A stretch of 64,000 nucleotides of DNA from Septoria linicola (GCA_024114885.1 CP099427.1:744001-808000); one strand, 5' to 3'. Shown: positions 43,681 through 54,929, numbered from the stretch's first letter. Made by a program: numbers and translations. Notes: generated by a model from the sequence alone, not told the origin.

Positions 43681-43978
43681 ATGGCAGACAAGCCCGAGGC
43701 CACGGTCAATGGTAGCCATGGTGCAGATGAAGCAGATCTAGCAAAGGTGGGCAGATATTCATTGAGATGGGCGGAAAGGTTTCCAACTGATGGAGAAGTA
43801 GGCTTTCCAAGAGCTGGCCAAGGGCGAGAGGACTGCTACTGCTTTGGAGACTCAGCTCAGTGCTATGGAAGCGAAGATTGAGGCTTTACTGGCACAAGCA
43901 GAGAAAGACCAACAAGCCGTTGAGCAAGCGAAGAAGAATCAGAAAGCTCCGGATACCAAAGGCGAGCCTTCATCTTAG
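43681..43978 (+). CDS. Small conserved-type coiled-coil protein
   Basis: Two exons, 43681-43746 and 43802-43978, with a 55-nt intron (branch AACTGAT, TAG acceptor); 80 residues. The N-terminal ~22 residues are acidic and flexible. The rest is a helix of the pattern AFQELAKGERTATALE followed by ALLAQAEKDQQAVEQAKK, i.e. a short dimeric coiled coil with a polar tail. Similar very small proteins of unknown function occur across ascomycetes. Without splicing the frame shifts into an unrelated 66-residue frame, so the intron is well supported. It shares a 222-bp divergent promoter with the GGCT-like gene. Confidence 0.75.
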
Positions 43979-44198
43979 GGCAGCAATATCAAAACATGGT
44001 CGTTCGTCGCGCATGGAGAAGGCTCAAAGAAAGGGATCAGACACAGCGACACATTACCGGCCAAATCTGCGTGGTCAAGGAGCCTGACCGCAGACCGGAA
44101 CAGCGAGCGGAGTGCTGCCACTGTCCGGGCCGGCTTTGAGCATGCCATACACGTATTGCGCTCGTCAGAAATGCAGGAACTTGGTTTGGCCCAAAAGC

Positions 44199-44220
44199 TG
44201 GATCCAGGATCCAGGATCCA
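44199..44220 (+). repeat. Triplicated GGATCCA heptamer
   Basis: Three head-to-tail copies of GGATCCA in the convergent spacer downstream of the small coiled-coil gene. No function is evident. Confidence 0.8.
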
Positions 44221-44244
44221 CGATCTTGATATCTATCGCTAGTC

Positions 44245-45465
44245 TCACAGCCCTCCTACTGTCACTGGCTTCACGCTCTCATTGTGAGCTTCCATGGCCA
44301 AGGTCAGATCGAACTTTCCACTGGCATCCTTCTCCACGACTCCGATCTCAGTGATGATACCATCGATCAGTTCTGCTGGCGTTACGTCGAATGACGGGTT
44401 CCACACGTCAATACCTTTGGCGGCTATGCTTACAGTCTCGACTTGACTCAAATCCAGGTCAACCCCGTCGAAACGTGGACCTTTGACGAATGTCATCTCC
44501 TTGCCTGAACGCTCCTCAATCACGATATCAGCACCTGACTTTGTACTCAAGTCAATGGTCGTCCGTGGTGCCGCCACAAGGAATTTTACGCCATGGTACT
44601 TTGCCGTGATAGCGAGCTGGTATGTCCCGATCTTGTTAGCGGTGTCGCCATTTGCCGCAACACGATCGGCGCCGACCACAATGGCAGCAATGTGCTGCTC
44701 CGGTCCTTTCAGTCGCAACAGTGCGGATGCCATGGAGTCGGTGATCAGCGTTGCTGGGATGTTATCGTGCACGAGCTCAAAAGCTGTCAATCGTGAGCCT
44801 TGGTTGTACGGCCGGGTCTCAGTACAGAACGCATGCTTTAAGGAGCCATTGGCATGCAAAGAACGAATGACACCGAGAGCAGTGCCATAGCCTGCAGTTG
44901 CTAGGGAGCTATGTCGAATGTCAACAAAATTTCCACAAGGTGGAATTTATACCGCCTACCCAGTGTTGCAATGTGTCACGACACTCAATTGGCCACCACC
45001 AGCTGTTTTCGTGATCCATTCGGCGCCATACTTGCCAATGCCTTCGTTGTCAGACACGTCAGCCACAAGCATCTGAGCAGCAGCATCGCAGTAAGCTTTC
45101 GACACAGCAGCTCCGTCAGCACCGTCCTTCTTTGCCGCAGAGGCCGTGATCTTCTTTAGCTTGCCTGCAGCATCAGCAAGATTGACTGCTGTCGGTCTGC
45201 TGGTGACCAGATACTCCAACTTCTCAACTATGAAAGCCGCCACCTCTTCGGCTTTGTCAGAAGTAGTTGTGTTCGCAAGCTCGACTGCGAGTGCCAATGC
45301 TGCAACAATTGCTATAGCCGGCGCTCCTCGGGTTCGCATATCTTTAATGGCATGCCATCCGTCTTCAGCAGACTTGATCTCGTCATATTCTTCTTGGTGT
45401 GGCAACTTGAGCTGATTCAAGATCTGCAAGCTCCCTGGCTGGTATCGAATCGCCTGGAGGACCAT
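44245..45465 (-). CDS. MRI1: Methylthioribose-1-phosphate isomerase
   Basis: Two exons, 45465-44960 and 44908-44245 (48-nt intron); 389 residues, the usual length. The splice joins THCNTG to SLATAGYGTALGVIRSLHA-type sequence, exactly the family motif. This identifies the acceptor at 44909 rather than the nearby CTAG. The catalytic Cys is in THCNTGS (about residue 166). The catalytic Asp is expected in VGADRVAANGDTANKIGT. An N-terminal RGAPAIAIVAAL motif is also present. The enzyme converts 5-methylthioribose-1-phosphate to methylthioribulose-1-phosphate in the cytosolic methionine salvage pathway, and belongs to the eIF2B-alpha-like fold. Confidence 0.95.
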
Positions 45466-45817
45466 CCTGAATGTGCTGCTGAAAGCTGCCGGATTTTGAG
45501 TTGAGAAGAGCTGCGTTTCTGGTCAAGCTGTTGGGTTGCACATGAAACTTTTAGTGTCGGCAGATCGCGTCATCGTGCTCCGATTGGTCATGTGGAGACG
45601 CACGTGTTACTTGCTTCACTTGCAGTGATGCTACAGGCGAGAAGTGAATGCACATCACGGCTGACTCATGCACAGCCGACGGCTAGTATGTTTCAGCTGT
45701 CGTCTGCGACTCTGCGCGAGAGCTACCCTCTCCGAGACAAGCAGCTGAGGACTGTCTTGGCGACGCTCACTTCGTCAGTGCACACGGACTGATCGACTTC
45801 TACGCAAAACGTGAGGA
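45466..45817. other. Divergent promoter, MRI1 / F-box-like gene
   Basis: 352 bases between two start codons. It contains an ATTGG (inverted CCAAT) at about 45580. No gene is seen. Confidence 0.4.
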
Positions 45818-46441
45818 ATGGATTTCCTCACTGGTAGCCTCGCGCGCATGACTGCGGCAGACGCCGTAGCTGGCAGCGATACACCCGAAGAGGATGGTAC
45901 CACTTCAGAACCTGATCAACGCCTCTTTCGAGAACCGCCAAAGCAAAGTGCTGTACTCAAGGTTTTCGGAACTGTCGAGCTACTCGAGAACATCCTCATT
46001 TTGACCTTCGAGGGTACTACCTTTGCCGAGACGAGGTCTCGCGATCTCCGATGGCTGCTTTGCGCGCACCGTGTCAACCACACATGCAAGGAAACGATGA
46101 CACGCTCTCCCCGAATACAAAGAGCATTATGGTTTCAGCAGGATCCAGATGCACCAAGTGAAGCTGCAGGCGCTCACATCAATCCTATCTGCTTTCCAGA
46201 CCGCAACAAGAACTACATGATCCCGAATTTTTTCTGTCCTCCCAAAGGACATGGCCACGAGAGCTGGCGAAAGATGCTCGCAGCACGGATCTACGATGGC
46301 GAAGACTTTATCGAGGTGAGTGATCAAAAGGAGACGTCGGGTCAGCACAACACTGTCTACTGCGATGACACTACTACCTTGGATTACGTGGTTCGAGCGT
46401 ACGCGGCGAAGGTGGGAGGACGATGGGGCGTCAAGATCTGA
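45818..46441 (+). CDS. F-box-like protein
   Basis: A single exon of 207 residues. Residues ~48-110 follow the pattern common in Dothideomycete F-box proteins: VLKVFGTVELLENILILTFEG, then LLCAHRVNHTCKETM, then SPRIQRALWF. The F-box helix binds Skp1 in SCF ubiquitin ligases; the C-terminal half would recognise a target but shows no known repeat. It is short for the class and could be a divergent member. An internal ATG at residue 11 is an alternative start. Confidence 0.6.
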   Translation: MDFLTGSLARMTAADAVAGSDTPEEDGTTSEPDQRLFREPPKQSAVLKVFGTVELLENILILTFEGTTFAETRSRDLRWLLCAHRVNHTCKETMTRSPRIQRALWFQQDPDAPSEAAGAHINPICFPDRNKNYMIPNFFCPPKGHGHESWRKMLAARIYDGEDFIEVSDQKETSGQHNTVYCDDTTTLDYVVRAYAAKVGGRWGVKI

Positions 46442-46705
46442 TTGTGCCGCTGATGCTCTTCATGCCTTTTCGGCACCGCGATTGTTATGGTAAGCACGGT
46501 CAATGGCATGGACGTTGAGACAAGCACGCCACGCCACGCCACGGTTAGTAAATGCCAGCACAGCAGGACGCATGGAAAAGGGAAGATATGGACCGCCGCT
46601 ACAGACCAAATAAGCAGAGAAGAATGAAGAACTTCCCAGCGCTCTCAAAAGAAGTTCAAATCGACAATACAATCACCACATCCATCCCTCCAACTACCAT
46701 CCCCT

Positions 46706-47536
46706 CTACACCGCAAACCCCACCCTTAGCACCCTCCCACTCAAAACCTTTCCATCAATCTTCCTCTTCGCCACCTCCGCCTCCTCCACCCCATCAAACT
46801 TGACAAACACATCCGTCAATTTCTGAATCCCTACTTCCTCTTCCGATTTCACTTTGATCCGAAAATCATCTTCAACGTCCAAGTTGAGCAATAGTTCGCC
46901 TAGTGCTAAAGAGAACTTTTCGACGCGCCAGCCGGGAATGCGCGCGATGGCGAGGGTGCGTGAGGGTGGGACGGAAGAGGAGGAGAGCGTGAGGCCGCCG
47001 GCGGGGGTCCAGGATTCGGGGGAGGGGGATTCGGGGAGCGGTGTGGCTGAGGTGTCAGAGTCGATTTCTTCTTCGCGGGGTTTGGGTTTTTCTTTTTTGA
47101 TGATTTTGGCAATGGAGGCTTTGCGTTTAATTCCGGTAGATGAGGAGGAGGGCTTTGTGATCTTGTTTGGCTGGTTCGCGCGTCAGCTGACACTTTTCTC
47201 GTATATGATTCTGCTGAGTAGAGTACAGCATACCTTGTCCACGACCTCCTTCGCAACTACTTTCTTCTTCGGCTTCTTCTCTTCAGCCACTGGCGCCGAC
47301 AGAATCTCCTCGACCTTTCTCGCAGGCGCTACTTCAGCGTTCCTCACGGCGATCTGATGCCAGGCGCTATCTCGCAATGCTACAGCTTGAGCAGCACGGT
47401 TCTTGGCTGCTGTTGCGCGGATCTTGTCTAGCGGCGAGGTTTTCTTGGGCGGCATGTTGGTTCTTGTGCTGGAGGAGATTGTGGCGGAATCGAGGGAGAG
47501 CTGAATAGCATCGTATTCTTCCTGTGATTTGGACAT
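46706..47536 (-). CDS. Basic protein with C-terminal RRM-like domain
   Basis: Two exons, 47536-47234 and 47170-46706 (63-nt intron with a CTGAC branch site); 255 residues. The N-terminal half is Lys/Ala-rich (KKTSPLDKIRATAAKNRAAQ; KKPKKKVVAKE). The middle is Pro/Ser-rich. The C-terminal ~85 residues have a beta-alpha-beta-beta-alpha-beta pattern ending VFVKFDGVEEAEVAKRKIDG and VLSGRVLRVGFAV, which resembles an RRM, with VFVKF in the RNP1 position. RNA binding in the nucleus or nucleolus would fit. Without the splice the frame ends 16 codons later. The protein has no family that I can name. Confidence 0.65.
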
Positions 47537-48043
47537 GACGGGCGGTAGTTAGCTGGTGGTGGTTGGCCGGATGCGGTAATTTTGAGGACAAAGATGGATG
47601 TGTCGAGGATTGTGGAGGGTGAACTACGGAACGAGACAAAGGCTTTGTGTGGCGATGCTTGGAGGTGCTGAGGACGGGATCGCAGTTTGTGGTCGATGAA
47701 CGCGTGAAGTATAGTGTGGGTTATAAGTGAACATTGGAATGTCTTGGCGCTGGGTGAATGTGCCGGATGCATGTATTCAACATGGCTGAGGCAGGAAGTG
47801 AGCCTGCGGGTTTCCGTGAGCATGTGAGAGTGAACGACTATCGAGCTCACTCCGGTTCTGGCATGCGGGCGGTCGCTCACTTCCCTCATGCGACATAGCG
47901 AAGATGTCCATGGTCAAAAACATGTTTGAGATGAGCAACTTTGCGTCCAGCCACCGCGAGCCCATTACGTGCATGGGTTTAGCTCTCCGTCATGTCACGA
48001 TCAGTGTCAGAACCCGCGTCGTAAACGTCGTACATATGAGCGA
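47537..48043. other. Intergenic
   Basis: The upstream region of the RRM-like gene and the 3' side of the ligase gene. Long minus-strand frames here have no features. Confidence 0.4.
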
Positions 48044-49971
48044 CTACAGCTTCGCCTTCTTGGCGGACGCCTCTTCTTCTTCCTGGTATTTCACCTTCAG
48101 CATTCTCCTCAAAATCTTGCCAGATGCACTCTTCGGGATTTCGTTCGTGAACTTCACGCCTCCCCTCAACTTCTTGTGATTTGCCACCTTGGTGCCCAGC
48201 CATTCAGTAATCTCTCGCTCCACGCTGGGGCTCGCATCTACGCCCTGCTTCAACACAACATAGGCCAACGGCACCTCTGTGGCTAAGTCTTGCTTGAAAA
48301 CGCCCAGCACAGCGACGTCGTCAATCTTGTCGTGAGCGACCAGATAGCCCTCGAGCTCAGCTGGAGCGACCTGGAATCTGCGGCGTGTGAAGTCAGCGAA
48401 TGTTTCACAAACGGATCATGAGCTGCGTACCCCTTGTACTTGATCAACTCCTTCACGCGATCCGTGATGAAAAAGTTGCCGTCCTTATCTTGATAGCCAA
48501 CATCGCCTGTCTTGAAGTAGCCATCTTCAGTGAGGGCATTCTTGGTTCCTTCTACGTTGTTTAGATATCCCTTGAAGATGTTTGGCCCGCTCACCCACAA
48601 CTCGCCTACCTCACCCTGAGGCACTTCCTTCTCTTCAGGCGACATGTACTTCGCAGTCAGGTTGGGTAGCAGCGCACCAACACTTCCCATGGCACTCTTC
48701 CAGCTATCCCAGCTTTGCGAATGAGTGCCGGGAGACGTTTCTGAAAGTCCGTAGGCCTGCTTGATAGGCACTCCGATTCGCTTGTATGTCGCTTCCACAA
48801 GATCTTTTGTCAGAGGTGCAGCACCACTATTCAGCATGCGCAGAGAAGAGAGATCGTACTTATCCACGATTGGGTGTTTTGTGAGGAGTAGCACAACGGG
48901 CGGCACGACGTAGGACATGGTGATTTTGTGATCTTGCGCAATCTTACACCAGGCTTCGATCTCGAATTTGGCCAGAACTACACACTTGAGACCTCGGTAG
49001 AGGCTGAAGTGGATAAGGCATGTCAGGCCCTGATTTCAATATTTAGTTTGTAATCTGATATGCCACCGTGCTGACGACTTACGTAGATGTGAAAGAACGG
49101 AAGGAATGCCAAGATCGCGTCGCCATCTGGTCGCCCGTTGGCCGGCTTCCAAGAAAGATTCGTCTCTTGAGCTGAAAGCTGCATCGTGTTTGCGACTATG
49201 TTTTTGTGAGACAGCATGACTCCCTTTGGCAAGCCTGTAGTGCCGCTCGAGTACACGAGGAATGCCAAATCATTGTCGGCATCGACCTTTGCTCTTCGAA
49301 ATCGTTGTGTGCCTGAGATATTCCTGACGGAGGAGAAGTGCTTGATCCTGCCAGCAGGATCCTTCTCATCTCCAATGAGACAGATGCGGTCTTCGCTGAT
49401 GCCCACTTTCTTCGCGGCTGCTCTCGCTTGGTCGAGCTGAGCAAGCTGTGTGACAAGTGCCTTTGCACCACTATCTTTCAATTGATATGCGAGCTCGTCA
49501 ACAGTGTAGCCAGGGTTTGCTGGAGATACAATGCCTCCGGCCCAGTGAACACCCCACTAAAAGTACCAGGCACAAGGTTAGCGGGAACTCAGCGGTATCT
49601 TGCGTGTCTGCACGTTATTGCTCTATCGATTTGGATACAATGTACCCCAGCTTCGGCGTAATGGGCAGAGACATTGAAGAAAGATGCCTTCTCGCAGGCG
49701 TCCTACTTACTGTCACGGCGGGCGTATCGATACAATTTGGAGTGTATAGAGCTAGCACATCACCCTTTTGAAAGTCCCATAGCCCTTTCAGTCCCTTGCC
49801 AAAATCGATGGCAGTCTGCTTCGTCTGAGCAAAGGTGTAGGAGCGGTTGGTGGCAGGATCGACATAGATTGGTTTGTCCTCTGGGAAGTCGCGGTCCTTT
49901 CGTTCGAATAAAAAGTCCCACAAGCCTACATTGGGGATGTCAATATCGGGGAAGTTGGACTTGGAAGGCAT
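48044..49971 (-). CDS. Peroxisomal 4-coumarate:CoA ligase-like acyl-CoA synthetase
   Basis: Four exons: 49971-49711, 49556-49083, 49029-48431 and 48377-48044; 555 residues. ANL-superfamily motifs are present: YSSGTTGLPKGVMLSHKN (AMP/P-loop), AYGLSETSPGTHSQ, TGDVGYQDKDGNFFITDR, and the C-terminal PKSASGKILRR with the catalytic Lys. All four exons are needed to keep them in one frame. The protein ends in AKL, a type 1 peroxisomal targeting signal. It should activate an aromatic or medium-chain acid to its CoA ester in peroxisomes; the substrate pocket cannot be read reliably. Introns are 53-154 nt. The start at 49971 gives the usual short N-terminus; the frame continues upstream but without homology. 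Confidence 0.92.
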
Positions 49972-50464
49972 TGTTGTGGCTTGACAGTGGCAGTAGTGGA
50001 AGAGGTCAAGCAGCGCATTGCTGCACACAAAACGGGCGCCATGATGAGGTAAAGGTTTCAGCAGGTCTGGCCGAGGCACGTCAAGCTCCATCTAATCAAC
50101 GCGCTAGCCATGAATATGGAGTCATCAATATAGGGACATCTTCCCAAGACCGATGGGCGGCCGTACGCCTTCCTTGTTCACCGTACAGCATACCTTTCCC
50201 GACGTAAGCATGAGGCAAGGACTGTGAAGGCAGGTTTGAGTGAACCCTGACATACACCGTCAACATCCGGCCTCGCACTGTTGCTGCATTGATTGTATAC
50301 CGTGAAGCTGTTCGCGTCGCATGGAATGCATGGAATGCATGGCTTTGCAAGGGTCCTCAGATGCCGAGGTGCCGACATCCGAACACAGCGGCCTTCGAGA
50401 AGCTCTCTTCCGAGTGATGGCGATGGAGTGAGAGACCATCACTCAGCATTGACAGACACACAAG
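49972..50464. other. Divergent promoter, ligase / ATP11
   Basis: 493 bases with a directly repeated ATGGAATGC unit near 50320-50342. No gene is supported. Confidence 0.4.
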
Positions 50465-51430
50465 ATGAGTGCATCCACGCTGCTGTTCCGCCGAGCAGTG
50501 GCTCGTTCGCAGACAGCCTTCTGCCAACGACGATGGGCACAAGTCCATGATGTGCGCTTCTTCGCCCTGCATCCGCCTCTGAACGACAAGATCCAGGAAC
50601 GATATCGGGACAAGCTGAGGCAAAAGGCCAAAGAGAAGGGCATCGATGATGTCGAGGAATTGAAAGAGGTTTATCAAGAGCGGATCTCGAAGCTGCGCAA
50701 GGAGAGCTTGGTGCCGGGCCTCAATGCTCCTCTATCAGCACAGGAGCCTCCCACGCCACAAAATGCTAGTTCGAGCATTCCCTATCAACCTCCGCCTCCT
50801 CCACAGCCTCTGGTCGATCCTGCCATCAAGAAGGTTGCCAAGAGTGACAGTCCTGTCAAGACTCTTTCGTCTTTCATCGATGTGGACAAGACAGCACAAT
50901 TGCCGCACAAGGAGATCGAGACGATATGGCGGTTGCGCCACGTTCGTGACCCACAGTCGCTGTGTGCTGTGATGCAGGCAGATACTTTCCAGAGGCTCGT
51001 GCAAACAGCAAAGAAGCATCCACAGTTCATCTTGCCGCTCCCGAGGGAAGGACAGGGCGCTGAGATACACTTCCTGCAGTGGACGTTCCCAACGGAGACC
51101 ACAGCCACCGTGTTGTTTACACATCTTGCTGAGTTCAAGCTGAGAGGGGAGTATGCCCAGCCGCATACAACGATTACGCATCACCTGGATCTTCTGAATA
51201 GCAATGACATCGTGCTGCTTGAGGGGCGCGTGATGGAGAATCGAGGTGTCAGCGTCGACGAGGCCAAATTCTTGTTGATGAATTTGCAAAAGTTTTATGG
51301 CTTTGAGGCTCACAGCGCTGTGGCGCAGGAGAGCAAAGAGAAGAGAGGAAAGTTGATGCAGCAGTTCAGCGGAGGTGATGAGACATTCAATGTGCAAGAG
51401 TTGCTGGAAGAGGCTGAGAAAGTGCCGTGA
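50465..51430 (+). CDS. ATP11: F1-ATPase assembly factor Atp11
   Basis: A single exon of 321 residues. An Arg/Ala-rich mitochondrial presequence covers the first ~25 residues. A charged helix (NDKIQERYRDKLRQKAKEKG) and the conserved Atp11 core follow: KTLSSFIDVDKTAQLPHKEI, WRLRHV, and the segment ending ILPLPREGQGAEIHFLQW with VLFTHLAEFKLRGEYAQPH. Atp11 binds free F1 beta subunits in the mitochondrial matrix and prevents their aggregation before hexamer formation. Length and order match the family. Confidence 0.93.
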   Translation: MSASTLLFRRAVARSQTAFCQRRWAQVHDVRFFALHPPLNDKIQERYRDKLRQKAKEKGIDDVEELKEVYQERISKLRKESLVPGLNAPLSAQEPPTPQNASSSIPYQPPPPPQPLVDPAIKKVAKSDSPVKTLSSFIDVDKTAQLPHKEIETIWRLRHVRDPQSLCAVMQADTFQRLVQTAKKHPQFILPLPREGQGAEIHFLQWTFPTETTATVLFTHLAEFKLRGEYAQPHTTITHHLDLLNSNDIVLLEGRVMENRGVSVDEAKFLLMNLQKFYGFEAHSAVAQESKEKRGKLMQQFSGGDETFNVQELLEEAEKVP

Positions 51431-51820
51431 AGAGGATAGCATGAAGAGAATTTGTAAGATGAATCAGAGTTCTGCCATCCCACATTAGGACTGTGAGGGC
51501 GTACCCTTAGGATCGGGTTCCTCTGGCCAATGTTCCAGGGCTTACGGGCAACGCCACGGCTTTGTGCGACCATGTATGCTTGTGTGGGAGATCAGATCCA
51601 CCGAACTGGATCGTGACGGGCGCCTACTGGCTTCACATGCAGGAATCACTCGCTCGGCTTAGCGTCATGCAGCTTCCCACAGCACACGACAAGGATTGTG
51701 CTGCGTCGTTTGCAACTTCGACCATAACATAAATTTCACTTCTGATTGTGACCCGTACATTTTAACACTCGCGCGGTGTGGCACATTGCTACCAGGGAAG
51801 ACACGTCAGCCAGAACTACA
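51431..51820. other. Intergenic
   Basis: 3' UTR of ATP11 and promoter of the next gene. I see nothing else. Confidence 0.4.
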
Positions 51821-52612
51821 ATGCCCAAGCAGATGCCAACCCACGGCAGGCGCGATCTGTTCGAAGATCGACGCCATAACGTGCAAAAGCCGCGTCCGAT
51901 GCACGCTCGTCTACCACTGGATGATGTCGTTACGGAGCTTTCTGTCAAGAACGAGCGCCAGAAGGAGCAGATCACACATCTTCACGCATGCCGCAAGCAC
52001 GACAAGGAGGAACTAGACAAGGCTAAGCTCAAGGCTGCTGTCGATGACAAGGAGATCAGAAAACTGCGGAAGCAGCTCGCCGAGCAAACGTCTGCCGCTG
52101 ACGCGCACGCGGAAACGCAAGACGCCTTGATCTCGTTCGGCACTGGAGCTGTACGCGATCAGCGTGTTCGTGCGGAGACTGCAGAGGCGAAGGCAGCTCG
52201 ATTGCAGGCCGTGGTCACCGAACTCGAGAGCTCTGTGAGCAGTCTGCAAGAACAGATTACCCATTACGAATCAGCAATTACAGATTGTGCTGATGATTAC
52301 ACAAGATCATGTCTAGAGGCGCAGGCGCAGGGCTCAGTACGCATGGTGCAGGGCTATCAGAAAGACATTGCCAAACAGAAAGACGTCATCGGGACATTGA
52401 GATGCACTGTCGCTCAACGTGACAAGGGACTGAGGGAGCTGGAGCTAAAGGACGCCGAGCGATCAAGGGAGCTTGAGGAAACCAAGCGAGAGCTTGCTGC
52501 CAGTAAGCGCCGCGCAGATGCCATACAGGACATCGCGGATGAGCAGGCCGCCTTGATCGAGAGACTGAACGCGGAGAACACTAAGCTCATCAGTCAAAGC
52601 CCGGTTCCGTGA
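51821..52612 (+). CDS. Coiled-coil protein of unknown function
   Basis: A single exon of 263 residues from the first ATG in frame. The N-terminal ~35 residues are basic. From about residue 40 to the end the sequence is an almost unbroken heptad-type helix rich in Glu/Lys/Gln/Arg (NERQKEQITHLHACRKHDKE; ELEETKRELAASKRRAD). It has no membrane segment, motor or kinase motif. It could be a structural or scaffold protein. The next gene on the same strand is also a long coiled-coil protein with a Lys/Glu-rich composition, so the two may be related by tandem duplication, although I cannot align them confidently. Confidence 0.65.
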   Translation: MPKQMPTHGRRDLFEDRRHNVQKPRPMHARLPLDDVVTELSVKNERQKEQITHLHACRKHDKEELDKAKLKAAVDDKEIRKLRKQLAEQTSAADAHAETQDALISFGTGAVRDQRVRAETAEAKAARLQAVVTELESSVSSLQEQITHYESAITDCADDYTRSCLEAQAQGSVRMVQGYQKDIAKQKDVIGTLRCTVAQRDKGLRELELKDAERSRELEETKRELAASKRRADAIQDIADEQAALIERLNAENTKLISQSPVP

Positions 52613-53408
52613 GTGCTTGTTGCCATGCATCCTGGCATTGACGATGGTTGGGGCGATCCGTCTATTCGCCAATCTCCTGCTTCTCCGATGTTACAGCACA
52701 TCTAGACTGGCTCGACTTAAGTAGATTCTGGCCATGCGCGCTGATGGGGAGGAAGTACGGCACCGTGATCTGCAGCTTCTCCATAGGCAGAATAGGCTTC
52801 CGTGACCTCACTTGATCAGCTAGTGATCACTTCATGGTTGATCGATCGCATGCAGCTAGGTTCGCGCACTTCTTTCATTCCCTTTACCGAGCTCCACCTC
52901 TTCTCATCGTTTGACACTTGGTTTCACGTCAGCATTCCATTCCTTCTTACGCAACCTACTCCAACCACAAAACCACTGGCTTTCGCCCAGCGACAACTAA
53001 CATCGACTAAGCTCGAACACCAAATCTCAAGCGCGGCGTTCAAGCGCGTATGACAGCAAGTGCACGCACAAGTGCGATACAGCTTACGCCACGCAAATAC
53101 AACACGTTCCACGTACCGATCTGCGCATAGCGGTCCTCGCTCGCACCCATCTACAAGCTACGAACACCGGCTGTTAGGACCAAAGGAAGACGCGCTTCTG
53201 CTTATCGACCTGAAGTCCTCGATTACCTGGCATCTGCAAACCCCCTACAGTGAACTGAGGAAGACGACTTCACAACCGCCTTGAGCATCACAGGGCAAAG
53301 CTCTCACTTCAGCCAAAGCCGTACTTCAACCCCAACATCTCCGACAAACTTACTGCAACAAACACAGAACAAACATCCACGACCTCGAGCCCGGTGCCTC
53401 AACCCAAC
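52613..53408. other. Upstream region of the second coiled-coil gene
   Basis: Pyrimidine-rich in its second half and probably a long 5' UTR or promoter. Small frames here look non-coding. Confidence 0.4.
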
Positions 53409-54929
53409 ATGGATTCTCAACCAACTCAGGTTACCAATGGCGGGACTACAGGCGCCAGCTCCCTTGGTGATCCGTTCGCGAAGACTCCTTCCGTTGTCAG
53501 CATCTCGGACGATGATGCTCGTAACCCTGGAGATGGCACGGGTAAGGCTTCAAGCGCCGGTGCTGATGAAGGTCGCGGCACCAAGAGACACGCTCAGAGC
53601 GAAGCTGGCAGTGGAATCGCGAAGAAACCCAAGACCAGCACACATGATAAGGAGCCAAAGCAGGAAGAGACATATGAGCAGCTGAAGGAGAGAGCAAACG
53701 CAAAAATCACCAAGATAGTCGAATCTCGAGATCAACTCAAAGCTGACCTTGACGACGCTTTGAAGCGACTTGCAGAGATGGAAGAGAGCAGAGATGAGCT
53801 GAGGGCCGAGTTGATCGCTTCGGAGCAGAAAGCTCTGGCCAAAGTTGCGGATCAGAAGCCCAAAGCTACCAGAGAGAAAGAGTGGCGCGTCAAGGCAGTG
53901 ACCAAGATGAAAGCCCAAGTGCAGCGAGACTATGATGAAAAGCTTGCAATAAAGACAGGTTCAATGGAGCGTCGTCTCAACAGCAAACATGCTACAGCAG
54001 AGCGGAATCTTACTGCCAAGCTGGACGACAAGACCGAGAAGCTGGAGGCCGTGAACGAAGAGCTTCGCAAACTGAAGCTGGATTCTAAAGAAGAAATTCG
54101 CAATTTGAAAGCGATGGCCAAAGAGCAAGCGAAGCACGGAGGTCCTAAGGCACAGCAAGCTCTCAAGGAGTGCCAGAACGACCTCAAGGACAAGCAGAAA
54201 GAGCTCGACACTGCGAACGAGGAGATCGACGCTCTGAAGAAGCAGATCATACACAAGGACGCTCTCATCAACGCGGAGAGAACCCAGAAAGAAGACCTCG
54301 ACCAACTCTCCAAAGGCCTGCATCTAAACGTCACAAAAGTCGAAGAGAAAAACGCCGAATGGAAACAACGCTGCGCCCTCCTCCTCAAAGACTCCAACAT
54401 CCACGCCCAAAATCACGCCGCCGAGCTCCGCGACCTACGCACCACCCACCAGCACGAACTCCGCGAAATGGACAAGAAATGGCAAATCCAAGCCACAAAC
54501 TCTGCAGAAAGCCAGGAGCGCGTCGTATCAAGCCAGCGAGCAGTTTTCCAGCTGAACAATGCGAATGCGAGACTGATGAGGGAGATTGAGAATTATCAGA
54601 AGAAATTGCAGGCTACGGCGGCGGAGAAGCGGCAGAAGGAAGAGGAGTGTGGGCGGTTGTTGGAGAAGTTTGCGGAGTTGGGGGTTAGTCCGGTGGAGGT
54701 TTTGAGGGCTCCGATGGGGAAGGTGGGCGAATCAGGAGAGAAGAGTCTCGTTGGGGATGGGAAGGAGAGAGGGATGGGTGCCGGTGCTGGGCTGAAGGGA
54801 GAAGTGGAGTCGGACGAGCAGCAGCAGCAGTACTGCGGCGGAGGCGGGGCAGGAGTTGCTACAGACCTGGGTGAGGGGAGTGACTCTAAAACGAGCGAGT
54901 CTGGCTGGAGCTTTCCGCCAACTTCTTGA
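53409..54929 (+). CDS. Long coiled-coil protein with disordered ends
   Basis: A single exon of 506 residues; the ATG at 53409 follows an in-frame GTG-led stretch and is the first ATG. Residues 1-90 are Ser/Gly/Asp-rich with a bipartite basic cluster (GTKRHAQSEAGSGIAKKPK), a possible nuclear localisation signal. Residues 95-430 form a continuous coiled coil (repeated Lys/Glu/Asp-rich heptads). The C-terminal ~75 residues are Gly/Glu/Ser-rich with a Gln run. I recognise no enzymatic domain. It resembles generic nuclear or cytoskeletal scaffold proteins in composition only. Confidence 0.7.
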   Translation: MDSQPTQVTNGGTTGASSLGDPFAKTPSVVSISDDDARNPGDGTGKASSAGADEGRGTKRHAQSEAGSGIAKKPKTSTHDKEPKQEETYEQLKERANAKITKIVESRDQLKADLDDALKRLAEMEESRDELRAELIASEQKALAKVADQKPKATREKEWRVKAVTKMKAQVQRDYDEKLAIKTGSMERRLNSKHATAERNLTAKLDDKTEKLEAVNEELRKLKLDSKEEIRNLKAMAKEQAKHGGPKAQQALKECQNDLKDKQKELDTANEEIDALKKQIIHKDALINAERTQKEDLDQLSKGLHLNVTKVEEKNAEWKQRCALLLKDSNIHAQNHAAELRDLRTTHQHELREMDKKWQIQATNSAESQERVVSSQRAVFQLNNANARLMREIENYQKKLQATAAEKRQKEEECGRLLEKFAELGVSPVEVLRAPMGKVGESGEKSLVGDGKERGMGAGAGLKGEVESDEQQQQYCGGGGAGVATDLGEGSDSKTSESGWSFPPTS

